Origin: Clarkia xantiana subsp. parviflora
Taxonomy: Eukaryota > Streptophyta > Magnoliopsida > Myrtales > Onagraceae
Length of the DNA stretch: 64,000 nucleotides
Direction: 5' to 3'
Assembly (NCBI GenBank): GCA_036873135.1
Contig: JAPTYO010000010.1
Coordinates: 3,138,634 to 3,202,633 of the forward strand
Position numbers and translations under genes: made by a program. Positions 23,719 through 35,287 of this stretch are shown piece after piece (position 1 is the stretch's first letter; each line of letters starts with the position of its first letter). The notes under the pieces are model-generated. The model searched no databases and was not told the origin of the DNA. It saw only the letters and a list, made by a program, of their open reading frames with translations.

Positions 23719-24163
23719 TATTGATTCTCGAATTTCATAAAGTTATGAACCCAAATTTTTTTATTAACTTTACACTCTGAACACCAAGAGGTCACCATTT
23801 ATAAGATGATGACTTAGGAGGGTGACTCGTCCACAATAGGTAGTGACGACATAAAATGGTTCCTGTTTACGCTAAATATGGTGATATGATCGTGACTAAT
23901 ACAGTGACAACATTGTCACCATATTGGGGTGACTATAACTTCATATTCTAATAGTTGTACAACGTCCAGATCACATAGACTATGCATAACATTGAGTTCA
24001 GGATAGAGAAAGATGATGAATATGGTAAGGTACTAAAAGATGATGTAAAGAGAAAAAGTTGTGTAGTAATGAGTTTTTAACGGATTATTATAGTGCCAAA
24101 CTTGAGAATTTGGACAGAACGCATGGACACGTCTTTTATATTTTATTTTTATGTATTATCATC

Positions 24164-24168
<5 letters not shown>

Positions 24169-24206
<38 letters not shown>
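24169..24206. repeat. (TA)n microsatellite
   Basis: About 38 bp of TA repeats. Confidence 0.92.
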
Positions 24207-24210
<4 letters not shown>

Positions 24211-24485
24211 ACACAAAAACTAATTATTATTTTATTTGCAATTTGAAGTTAATTTCAATTCGTCTGGGTTAGCATTTTGTGTGTATATAAATTGATTGGT
24301 ACGAAGCTTTGTAGGGGTGCAACAATCGCCCCTTCAACTTTTTTCAACTTTTAACAATGTGTAATTTTAACCATAAAATTGTAATTATTTTCAATTTAGC
24401 TTTTTAAAACTTTAAACTTGCCCCTCTAAATTTTGTATTTTTTTAGTTATTTGTCATTAGTTCAATTCTACCGCTTAATAAAATC

Positions 24486-24800
24486 CTAGCAGTAAAAACA
24501 CATATAGGCTATAGCCACATATAAAAAGGTCTTATGATATATATTATCATTATTATAAGAAAAAAAGATACGTAACTAATAAACAGGGGATGATATATAT
24601 AGGCTATTCCAATATATATCCAGCTGGTATATATGACAAGAGTCCAATATCCAGCTGTGCTCGCCATGTGGTATCTGTTATCTGCTAGCAGTATAAACAC
24701 ATATAGGCTATAGCCACATATAAAAAGGTCTTATGATATATATTATCATTATAAGATACGCACCTATAAAAAAATTACGTAACTAATAAACAGGGAATAA
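24486..24800. repeat. Tandem duplication with a period near 198 bp
   Basis: A block starting CTAGCAGTA-AAACACATAT at 24486 recurs at 24684. Both copies contain CTATAGCCACATATAAAAAG, GTCTTATGATATATATTATC and TACGTAACTAATAAACAGGG. The second copy has a few small insertions and deletions. There is no coding content. Confidence 0.85.
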
Positions 24801-26074
24801 TATTACGTTGCATGTGGGTACGAATTCGATAAGTCAATAATATTATATATGCACATCAGCACATGGATAATAGTTAATGGGTATGGGGGCTATTTTGTCA
24901 TTACATTATTAGATGATGGAAAATTATTAGATGGTGGAAAATTATTAGATATGGTATCACGAAGAGATGTGTAGCGAATGGTTGTGGAGCTCTCTATATG
25001 TTATGCATGTATATTTATATCGAGTGATGGAGGAAGGATTGATTACTTTCATTTCCTTATCCAATTTTGCATGTCCATTCCAGATCATGCACTTTCTGAC
25101 TCCACGTCTAAGTTTCTGACTATCACTTCATCCATGCATTATTAGTATTTTGAGGTTCCATCTGGGCAAGCTATATATATGAGCTGGTGCAAATTCTGAC
25201 TTTATTTATCAAAATTTAATTTTAATAATTTTACTTACATTTGAAATCAAATTTCAAATTGTAGGCACTTGTTGGGTCTTTATTTTGTTAAAACTTGATT
25301 ATAAAAGCAACGCCCTATTTTAATGACAACTGATATAATCAATGACTTAAGAAAGTCGGCATTGACTATTTTTGAAAATATGAAAAAATCGACGTTAACG
25401 GTTCTGGAAAGACAAAAAGTTTGCGTCGACCATTCTGAGAAGACAAGAAAGTCGGCGTCGAATATTCTCAATACCAGGTGCCGACATGTTTGTCATTAAC
25501 ACCATGTGACAACCTAGTTGTTATTAACACCAGGTGGAAACCTACTTGTCATCAACAACATGTGACAACCTACTTGTCGCCACTAACTGCCATTCACAGC
25601 GAATGATAGGCCAATAGCCACCTTTCCTGGGCCAGTCACGAGCAGATAGTCACCGACCATTCTAGAAAGAAGATAAAGTTGGCGTCGACCATTATGGGAA
25701 GATAAGAAAGTCGGTGTCAACTATTCTCAATGCCAGGTGGCGACATGTTTGTCATCAACGCTAGGTGGCAACCTACTTATCATTAACACTATGTAATACC
25801 CTATTTGTACAGGTAGGAACCTACTTGTCACCACTAGCCTCCATTCACAGCCAATAAAAGTCCAAGAGCCGTCTCCCTGGGCGAATCACAAGAAGAGAGT
25901 CACAGCTCAAATGGCGGTGAAAATCACATATAAATAAATAGTAAGCTCAATATATTCCTTAAAATGAGATTTTCACTACTACAATGTTATAGTGACTTGA
26001 GTGTTGGAGGGAAATCAAGGATCAAACACCCATCTTTCTTTCTTGTAGGTTGACGCTAGGTGGCGGAGCTAAAC

Positions 26075-26688
26075 GGATGATTGAAGAGACAACTTAAAGA
26101 GATTCTACGAATCTGAAGGTGAAAATGATGTAGAGGCTAATAGCAGCCAAAAAAAAGATGACACTATGCAGGATTCTCAAGATCCATTTGCATAAATGTC
26201 TACGGATAATAATCCGTTTAAATGTAAGTAATTATGCACTTATTAGTGTAAATTTAAAATTAATTAGTAATCTTTATTATTTATGAATAGTAAAATTATT
26301 TTAGATGGATGGATGCATGAATAATTACGTGGATGCCATGCATAAAAAAAAGTTAGTCTAAAATGACATTTTCTATCAGGAGGGAATCTTGACAACAACT
26401 CATGAAGACTTCTCAACGTGGATGGCGTGCAAAGAAGATAGAGAAGAAGGCTTCAAGGAGTAATCATTATGTCTCCCACTCAAGTAGATGTATAAATGGA
26501 ACCTCTTAGGAAAGCTAGAGACAGACTTTAGAGAGTGCTATATTTACATACATACTTGAGTGCTTTTGTTATATGTGTATTTGTCTTGAGTGCTGTCTTC
26601 CTCCTTGCATTTATCTTGGTTTATGTACCTGGGATAGTTTGGTATCAGAGCCAAAGTTATAGTGAAGGTATGTATGAATGTGGAGCGG
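26075..26688 (+). mobile_element. Copia-like LTR end with primer binding site
   Basis: This segment is present in unit A and absent from unit B of the surrounding duplication. It has an LTR-like promoter (GATGTATAAATGG at about 26487) and, at 26639-26652, TTGGTATCAGAGCC, the standard plant primer binding site complementary to initiator Met tRNA. An LTR therefore ends near 26637. The left end and any gag-pol are not recognisable. Confidence 0.6.
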
Positions 26689-26949
26689 GTGACTCCATGA
26701 TCCAACCGAATTATTCTTTTAATTAGAATTTGAATAAATTATTTTAGATAATTTATAAATATTTTTCAAATTTTAAAAGTACTAGAAGATAATAAAGTTT
26801 TTTTTTTCAATAATTAACAAGTTAAAAAAAATTATTTTAAAAAATAAAAAAGAAAGATCGCATACTTCATTTTTTTTGTTACATATGTAAATAAATAAAA
26901 AAATATTCTATATTATATGTTACTCGAAAGTAGTTCGCATATAATTTTA

Positions 26950-27045
26950 GGGTTAATAACTAAATTTCTATCTGAATTTTGACATGATTACAAATCATTA
27001 CCCGAACTTTAATTTGTTCAAAATTGACTACCCAAACTTTTAAAA
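26950..27045. mobile_element. Truncated MITE of the GGGTTAATAAC family
   Basis: It matches the first 100 bp or so of the intact element at 27800-28316 (GGGTTAATAACTAAATTTCT, then TTTTGACATGATTACAAATC). It is cut off where the second duplication unit begins, so it is the unit-A counterpart of that element. Confidence 0.75.
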
Positions 27046-27799
27046 AAATATTCTATATTATATGTCACTGACCATTCTAGGAAGATAAGAAAGTTGGCGT
27101 CGACCATTATGGGAAGATAAGAAAGTCGGTGTCGACTATTCTCAATGCCAGGCGGCGACATGTTTGTCATCAACATCAGGTGGCAACCTACTTATCGTTA
27201 ACACTATGTAGTACCTTACTTGTAATCAACACCGGGTAGGAACCTACTTGTCACCTCTAGCCTCCATTCACAACCAATAAAAGTCCAAGAGACACCTCCC
27301 TGGGCCAATCACAAGCAGGGAGTCACTGCTCAAATGGGAGTGAAAATCACATATAAATAAATAGTAAGCTCGTTGGCAAAAAAAAATAAATAGTAAGCTC
27401 AAGGTATTCCTTAAAAAGAGATTTTCACTACTACAATATTATCGTGACTTGAGTGTTGGAGAGGAATTAAGGATCAAACACCCATATTTCTTTCTTGTTG
27501 GTCGACGCCGAGTGACGGAACTGAACGAAGCGAGTGACTCCATGATCCAACTGAACTATTATTTTTAAATTTGAATAAATTATTTTAGATGATTTATAAA
27601 TATTTTTCAAATTTTAAAAGTACTAGAAAATAATAAAGTATTATGTTTACAATAATTAACAAGTTCAAAAAAATATTTATATTAAAAAAACAAAAAAGAA
27701 AGATCATAGGCTTCATTTTTTTTTTTTGTTAACATATGTAAATAAATAAAAAATATCTGATATTATATGTTACTTGAAAGTCGTTCACATATAATTTTA

Positions 27800-28316
27800 G
27801 GGTTACTAACTAAATTTCTACCTGAATTTTGACATATTACAAATCATTACCCGTACTTTAATTTGTTCAAAATTGACTACCCAAACTTTTAATCTCTAAG
27901 CAAATTGTAGCTTTGTTTCAATTTCCGTCAAATTGGTGATAAAATGAGCATGTTCCGGCCATGTGATGTATTTTCATGTATACCTGGGATGAATTCAGAT
28001 ATAAATTGTAAGGATTGCATTGAAATAACTTCAATTGACGCTTAACTGAAAGATATTGTTAGAACTGGGTGGATGTCTAATTGAAGGTAATTCGTTACAA
28101 TCCTTCAGATTTATGATCTAATCATTTTAGGTATAGATGAAAAGAACTCACGTGACTGGAAGATGCTCATTTTCTGACCAATTTGACGACATATATGTAA
28201 AACAATTTTTTCAAAAATTAAAAATTCAAGTAGTCAATTTTAAAAACAAAATTAAAGTTCATATATAGCAATTTATAACTATGTCAAAGTTCAAATGACA
28301 ATTTAATTATTAACTC
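27800..28316. mobile_element. Mutator-type MITE, GGGTTAATAAC family
   Basis: A 517-bp element starting GGGTTACTAACTAAATTT and ending AATTTAATTATTAACTC. The 9-bp duplication ATAATTTTA is perfect (27791-27799 and 28317-28325). Related copies lie at 26950, 36936, 49464 and 61611. It is non-coding. Confidence 0.85.
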
Positions 28317-28515
28317 ATAATTTTATTCTAACTAAAATTAAAAAATGAGTGCTCTAGAAAAAATAAAAGTCATGCCTTTTTTTCATTATTTAAGATACTA
28401 AAAATAAAATATTATTGTAATTAAAAGTAATTGGTTTTTTTTTTTTTTTGACAAAGTAATTGGTTGTTTAAAAAATATTATTTGGACAATATAGGTAACA
28501 ACTAGCAACGAACGA

Positions 28516-28523
28516 TATAAATA
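28516..28523 (+). promoter_or_regulatory. TATA box of the purple acid phosphatase gene
   Basis: TATAAATA about 97 bp before the ATG at 28613. No phosphate-starvation P1BS site (GNATATNC) was noticed in the sequence between the MITE at 28316 and the ATG. Confidence 0.55.
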
Positions 28524-28612
28524 CACTGACTCATATTGAAGCTCTCGGTAGCAACAAATTAGAAACATATTGTTTATTTTGTCTCTCTGTATATCTTTCT
28601 TTTCGTAAAGGC

Positions 28613-31600
28613 ATGGCTGTCGGAAAGATGAAGGACGGCATGCTTGCAAATAATAATTATATGAGGTTCCCTCAATTTGCAGTAGTTGTGATTGGGATGG
28701 TGGTCGTTCATTCTGCGGCTCAACTTGATCGGTTCGACCATCCAACCAAGGCTGACGACGGATCTCTCAGCTTCCTGGTGGTCGGCGACTGGGGAAGAAG
28801 AGGAGACTACAATCAATCTCAAGTTGCTGTCCAGGTAACTCATTCCTCACTATCTGTAATTTTCTATTTCTTTATTTATTATTATTTTTTGACCATTTCT
28901 TATATTTACCTTCTTTCTCATGGACTAATAATATATTCCTCCATTTATAGTTTTTTACTTATAATTATATATACATGTGATGTGTAATATATAATAAGAT
29001 AATGAACAATTATTTGAGGCGACAATGGTGGGTCGGCCAGTTGAGAACTAGCTATACCTTATTATTATAGTTATAGTTATATATATAATTATCACGCAAT
29101 ATGTACGCTATCTTTTCCTTGTTTTTTTGTTTTGTTTTTTGTTTTTTGTTTTGTTTTTTTTTAATTTGGTTAACACATGAACTAAAACACTTAAATATAG
29201 TTGAAATTCGGACACTAGAGTTGGTAAATGATTTTGCGTTCGTGGTATACCGTATACGTATACCCACCCAATCCTCAAAACCTACATTGTCATTTGTTTA
29301 ACTTGTAAAAAAATGTCAGAAGTGGCAAATAAATGTCGGAAGTTCATAAATTCCTCTTAAGAAACCACATTTTTTCTCTGACTATGAATATATAATAATA
29401 TTTATGTAGAACCAAAAATATTGGATTAAAAAATATAGTATATATATAAATAGAATAATCGCCTTTAAGAACTGGATAAGGTTCGACAATGTATGGGGAA
29501 AAAAGCTAAAAAGAGATCTATCACTTTAGTTAAGCACGCCACGGAGTTGAAACAGTTGTTACCCTATCATAAGATGACACCTCATCCTTTTTAATTGTCT
29601 TTTTTTTTTTAAACTTTTTAATATGTTAATAATACGCGGATTGTTCTGCTCCAGTTGGTTTAAGACGTTTTAGATAAAATTATATATGTCATGGAAAAGA
29701 CCCCATATATATAAATAGTAAATAAAACTGACTAATATAACTATATAAGTGGTTGGGTAATTGCTGAGAGCAAAAAATGACGTCCTTCTGAAATTTAGCT
29801 TTTTGGTCTGCTTTTGGCTAATTAAATCATATTATGTGTGATGGAATGGATTAATATATATATATTATAATATATTTTTTCTAATAATATCTATTATTCT
29901 ATCAATACATAATGGAAATCCAATAAAAAAAGATAAGCTGAGCCTACCGGCCAGTGGGTGTCATCATCATTATGATAAACATGACAAACTTCAAATGTTG
30001 CTGTCATGTGAAATCAAATCACCCAATCAACCTAATCTTATTCTAGTTAGGCTAGGTTAGGTTGTTTCTTTCTTGGACATTTACAAAAAAATAATAGTAA
30101 ACTATGTAAGTGGCACTGTGGCAGTAGTCTATTCTATTGTTGATTATTTTCCTCCATCTAATATGATAGAGTCATAGAGAAATTTGACATGGAAAGAATA
30201 ATTTGCTATGAAATTTAATTTGTGTGTATATATTTATAAATTCTTAGAAGATATAGATTTATGGTAAAATATGTGCGTTATTCTGATGGATAGATGGGGA
30301 TTGTTGGGGAGAAGCTTGATATCGACTTTGTGGTATCGACGGGTGATAACTTCTACGAATATGGACTCACCGGCGTAGATGACCCAGCATTTCTAGAATC
30401 CTTTACCAATATCTACACAGCTCCTAGCCTTCAAAAGCAGTGGTACCATGGTAATTAATTCTTAACTAATTAATTCTAGCTGGCAAATTAACAATATTAT
30501 TGATATATATAGTGTGTGTTTGTGTTTGTTAGTGTTAGGTAACCATGATTACAGGGGTAATGTGGAGGCTCAGCTTAGTCCAGTCCTTAGACAAATTGAT
30601 AGCAGATGGCTTTGCATGAGATCTTTCATTGTTGATGCTGGTAATTAATTAATTATATATATCTCTAATTATTTCTTAAAATATTAATCTCTTTGATAAA
30701 AATCATCCAAATACCAACTATTTGAAACTCAAACACACAAATAAAGGGAAATTTGGTCCATAACTCAAAATACCCAACGCCGCAACTCTCAGATGCGCTA
30801 TTTTTAGGGCGCAATCTGAGAGATGCGCCATTTTCGCTATGGGTTAACGGTCAAAACGGAAATATGGCGCATCCGGGGGATGCATATTTGAGATTTTTGG
30901 CGCATCACAGAGATGTGCCATTTGACTCAACTGTCATATTTGACCGTTGAGCCGCTATGGGTCAACGGTCAAAATTTTGACTGTTAAACAGCGCGAAAAT
31001 GGCGCATTTGAGAGTTGTGGCGTTGGATATTTTGAATTATGGACTAAGTTCCCTTATTTTTGTGTTTGAGTTTTAGAAAGTGGGTATTTTAGTGATTTTT
31101 ACTGGATAATAACTAGTTATTATTTACGAGTGTACAGAAATAGCGGAATTATTCTTTGTGGACACAACTCCGTTTGTGGATAACTACTTCACAGATCCAA
31201 AGGGACAAGTCTATGACTGGAGAGGTGTGCTACCAAGGCAACAGTACATCTCTGATTTGCTCAAGGTGTGAAGCATAACTAATTAATTAAACACCACTCA
31301 TTATTATATATATAATAATAACTAATTAATTGATTAACTAATTAATAATCTTGGCAGGATGTGGAAGTGGGTCTGAGAGAATCAAGTGCGCAATGGAAGA
31401 TCGTGATCGGCCACCATACAATAATGAGTGCTGGAGTACATGGTAACACTCATGAGATAGTAGCTCACCTTCTTCCTATTCTTGAGGTAATTATTATTGT
31501 TTATTCATTCATCACCATAACCTCTGTCCCTAATTTTACTATAAAACAAATTATACTATAGTTATTGTATTTAATATGTTCTTTTGCACATTTTTTTTAT

Positions 31601-33478
31601 ATTTAAATCATCAATAGATAATAGAGCATATATACATCTTGAATAGTTTATTATGTTAGTGTACATAAATAAGAAATATTTGACATCACATGTCATTAAA
31701 AAGCTATTTATATGTATATATCTACTTATACACATACAAAAGGGAAATCACTTTTTAGTACATCAACTATTGATCATTGACTTTTTAGTACCTCAACTTT
31801 TTTTTTACTTTAAGTGTCACAAGTATTCAAAGTGTGATTATTTATTGACTCGTCTATGACTTGATTCACATAGTTAAGGTGCTTGCATTGACACGAGCCT
31901 ATGTCAGACATGCTCACCTTGTTTGGGAGACCATGTCTAGCTAGCACGAACTCGAGTTAGGTCGAGACAAATAACTCAACTTGACTGATCAAAACTCTAG
32001 ATCAATTATGATTCAACCGGTCATTGAAATCTTGATCTCTCAATTAAAAATCCTAAAATTTGAATTGATTCCACGCTTACCATGATTTACCATATAAAAT
32101 AAACAACATAAAATAAATAATAAATAATAAATTATATTGTTCGGTTGTTTACGATATTCTTGATATGAAAATTAATTGTCTTGATTCCACAATATTTCTC
32201 TCATTTCAAAAATCAAGAAATTGAATTGATTCCCTTGATTATTCTAACTAATCATGTCAAACACCTTCATAATAGAAAATAAATTGGATTGTTTGTTGTC
32301 TACAATATTCTTGATATGAAAATCAGTGTGATTGGATTATTGTTAACCAATTAAACTTAATGAGATTGAATTGTTATTATTATATGAAATCAAACTCAAT
32401 GAGATCAGATTGTTGTTAATTTATTCTACAAATTTCATTTTAATTGTAACTGGGTTATTCACAATGTACGAGAATCCCCGCTAAGCATCTAAGGGTGGGT
32501 AAAACGCCAAATTCATAATTAACGGATTTATGGGTTCAATTCCTACTTAATGCACACAAATGGACCATTCAATAAGTCTATTCAATGGAATCTCATCATC
32601 CATACATAATGATTGGATGTGGTATATATTCATACATTAACTTATGAATGTTGATTGCTCGCCTTGTTCTGAATTTGTGCTAGACCTGGTCTCCCAAATT
32701 AGGTGACCAGGTCTGACATGAGTTCGGGGGCAAAGCGCGCATCCGAACTAGGCGAAACAAGTCTTGTGTCAATGAATAATTACACTTCACATAGTTGAAA
32801 CACCCTAAAAATTAAAATTAAATTGAGTACTTAAAAAATAATAACTGATAGGTTGAAGTGCTAAAACGATCATATTCTAAAACATAAACCAGAATATCAT
32901 TAAAAAAGAATATATATGACTTTATTGATACGACAGTCACAAATTAGATAATTCTATAATAAATCAATAAGGTGAGATTTTTTTTATTATATATATATAT
33001 ATATATACTCATCATCTGTGTGTCTCATCACGGTACCACATGCAGGCAAACAACGTCGATCTTTACATAAATGGCCACGACCACTGCCTTGAGCATATCA
33101 GCACTGCTCACAGGTAGGGTAGCTACGTATTGCATGCTGGATTATATAAAAGGAGTAGAGTAGAGCAGAGCAAATATTATTTATATATATAATGCAGCTT
33201 GATTTGAATGAATGAATATTATTGGTTGGTGCAGTCCGATTCAATTCTTGACAAGTGGTGGAGGGTCCAAAGCATGGAGAGGAGTTGTAAACTGGCCGGT
33301 GAACCCAGACGAGCTCAAGTTTTATCACGACGGCCAAGGATTCATGTCGGTGCAGATGAGTGGGACCCATATCGAAATCATCTTCTATGACGTGGCTGGC
33401 ATCATCTTGCACAAGTGGACAACCACCAAGAACACTCTCTATACTTCTCTCCTCACCCAATTTCCAATGCCAATGTAA
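28613..33478 (+). CDS. PAP3: Purple acid phosphatase, low-molecular-weight plant type
   Basis: Seven exons: 28613-28834, 30294-30450, 30533-30640, 31138-31265, 31358-31486, 33046-33113 and 33235-33478. All junctions are GT-AG and in phase, giving 351 residues. The N-terminus has a hydrophobic signal segment (about 20-36), so it is probably secreted or vacuolar. All five metal-binding motifs of purple acid phosphatases are present: GDWG (about 58), GDNFY (about 92), GNHDY (about 128), VIGHH (about 224) and GHDH (about 257). The enzyme hydrolyses phosphate esters with an Fe-metal centre. Length and sequence fit the PAP3/7/8/17 group rather than the 55-kDa PAPs. The PAP3 name is favoured because RDR1 and a cytochrome b561 lie nearby, as around At1g14700, but PAP7/8/17 are possible. 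Introns 3 and 5 carry fold-back elements. Confidence 0.92.
30697..31101. mobile_element. Long-TIR fold-back MITE in intron 3 of the phosphatase gene
   Basis: The outer 110 bp or so on each side are inverted copies: TAAAAATCAtccaaatacc at the left, and inverted TAAAAATCActaaaatacc at the right. Further in, ACTCAAACACA, GTCCATAA and CAACGCC-CAACTCTCA match. The inner part repeats GGTCAAA and GCGCAT/ATGCGCC words. It fills most of the 497-bp intron. No clear target duplication was found, so the superfamily is open; long TIRs suggest Mutator. Confidence 0.75.
31750..32875. mobile_element. Fold-back element in intron 5 of the phosphatase gene
   Basis: The two arms are inverted copies over more than 150 bp. 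At the left are TTTTTAGTACCTCAACTT, then GATTATTTATTGACTC, CACATAGTTAAGGTG, CATTGACACGAGCC and GGGAGACCATGTCTAGC. The right arm carries inverted forms of these around 32680-32860 (for example GCTAGACCTGGTCTCCC). The middle is AT-rich with a repeated ATATTCTTGATATGAAAAT word. Exact ends are uncertain by tens of bases. It makes up most of the 1.56-kb intron. Confidence 0.65.
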
Positions 33479-33896
33479 ACTTAACTAGCTAAAGTAGAGA
33501 TCTCTCAGTCTCATATTATTCTTCTTAACGTTCCTTGATCTGGTTATTTAGTTTAATTGGTCTATCCCGAATGTACTATGCATGCAATTTGGTTTCCAGT
33601 GGATGCGTTATCATTATTAATTAATTAATTAAGATCCGACCGAAGTGTATAACTGTCTACCAATAAATAAGAATCTACGGTCTCATCAGTACCTTAAGAT
33701 GCACTTACAACCGCAAGATATAAGGGTCCACATATTTCAACGATCAGCTAATATACGTACTAACTAGGTATTAACTAAAATATTTAAATTATATAATAAT
33801 AGCGGATATGATAATAATTGAATGGAAAGTGTATAAGTTAAATAAATATTAGATAATCATTTCTTAAGGATAGCCGGAGTACATTTATTGTGATAT

Positions 33897-34811
33897 TGTT
33901 GGATTGGGGCTTTGTTTAGGCTGCAGTGGGCCAAGGCAAAGCCCAAGTCTAGGTGTGAATGGCATTAAGGAATGCCGTGAGTTAACAAACTCACTTGTTG
34001 TCCCACAGCGGCCAACACTTGCTATCTTTGCTTATATATATATATATATACTACAAAGGCTGCACAACTGTCAGTTGCAATTCACATGATTCAAAACACA
34101 CCTCGTCAAGTTTAGCTTCTGTGCGTGCCCGTATGAAATGCCTATTTTGCACAAGTTCGATTTTGTTAAAACGGATTTTTTGTTTAGAACATAATATTGT
34201 CAACATGGCATTATACGTGGTGTATATTTTATTTACAGACGAGATATATGGTAAGGCTATATGCTGTCTATATTTGGTTTGAGCAATACTTACACTATAA
34301 ATAGATGGTATTATTTCAAAAATACACTTTTACAAGTCCGAAAATTCACTCTCAAATTTCTGCCACTTTCGGCAGCATAGTGCTTCAATTTTCTCACCTC
34401 CAATTTTTGTGACTACCTATTTGGCTATTACTTAGGTTTTATCCTTGTTCTGAGGTTTATTGTGTTATTGTTTTTCTATTCGAATCTCCATGCTCTTTTG
34501 AGTTCATGTTCAGTTCGGTTGAACGTGCACGATTCGTGTCAAAGGCGTTGTTGTATCCTAAGAGGTGATCGTCCCTGGTTAAACCTCGTTGCATAACCTG
34601 AGGGTGAGGTGGAGAGAAATTTCATTAAAGAGACCGTGATCAGTACGGGCCTCAAACTTCTTCTTTTCCATTCAATCTATGGATTGCAATTTCAGTTTTT
34701 CATACACATACAAATTATTCGTTAATTGTATGTTGATTACCGAATAACAAATCATTGGACTTTTGTCCTACATATTTCAGTATTACTGTTTTACCCATGT
34801 ATCAACCAACA
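33897..34811 (+). mobile_element. Candidate solo LTR
   Basis: A 915-bp block bounded by TGTTGG and CCAACA, the inverted TG...CA ends of an LTR. ATAT stands directly outside both ends (a 4-bp match; a 5-bp duplication would need one mismatch). Inside is a TATA-like ACTATAAATAG (about 34293) followed by a CT-rich leader. There is no internal coding region or second LTR. It could be Copia; the family is unknown. Confidence 0.55.
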
Positions 34812-35284
34812 ATATAATGGGCTTACGAGTATACCTCGATTATGTCAAGTTTGGAAGCAAGCTGAGTTCGAGTTTTAGAAATTTTAGCTTGACCGAATTC
34901 GAACCCGGTACTCTTTAGGGTGGGATACATGTGAGATTATTTGCCAGTAACTTTTCCGGTTTCCGGAAATATTTTAATTAAAAAAATAGGCTTTGATGTT
35001 ATTTTGAACTTTTATGGTAAAATGATATATTTTGAACTATTAAAGATACAAATTTGCTTAGGACTAACTTGTAAATTTGGAAGAAAAGAAATTTGGGAGA
35101 CTAAACTGAAAAAAAAAATAAAAATAAATAAATAAAGGATTGGTCATGTGTAAGACATGTGCTACCTAACAATCAAAACTAACAATTAATTGACGGGTGC
35201 ATCAAAAGTTTTTTAAAAAATATATGCTATACAAAAAAGACAATTTTTATTTTTTTAATACTTCTTATATCTGGAGTACATCAC
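34812..35284. other. AT-rich intergenic DNA
   Basis: No gene or clear element is visible between the candidate solo LTR and the PIF/Harbinger element. Confidence 0.4.
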
Positions 35285-35287
35285 TTA

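Larger units (their letters stand above)
23719..25320. other. AT-rich intergenic DNA
   Basis: No gene. It contains a (TA)n run (24169-24206) and a local tandem duplication (24486-24800), annotated separately. Open frames here have no known motif. Confidence 0.5.
25325..27905. repeat. Retroelement-derived segmental tandem duplication
   Basis: Two large similar units follow each other. Unit A is 25655-26075 plus 26689-27056; unit B is 27062-27533 plus 27534-27905. Shared landmarks are GACCATTATGGGAAGATAAG, GGTGAAAATCACATATAAAT, GACTTGAGTGTTGGAG, GATCAAACACCCAT and GTGACTCCATGATCCAAC. Presence of a TATAAATAAATAG promoter-like site followed by a 'GACTTGAGTGTTGGAG' leader suggests a Ty3/Gypsy LTR origin. 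Unit A carries about 610 extra bases with a Copia-type primer site. An earlier, more diverged copy of the first part lies at about 25415-25650 (GACCATTCTGAGAAGACAAG). No coding domain survives. Confidence 0.7.

Noticed and set aside
25915..25990. Possible promoter of a gene at 25.9 kb
   Set aside because: The TATAAATA site and leader are part of the duplicated LTR-like sequence; no gene follows.
28398..28843. Minus-strand frames across the phosphatase promoter and exon 1
   Set aside because: No family match; exon 1 on the plus strand explains the open frame.
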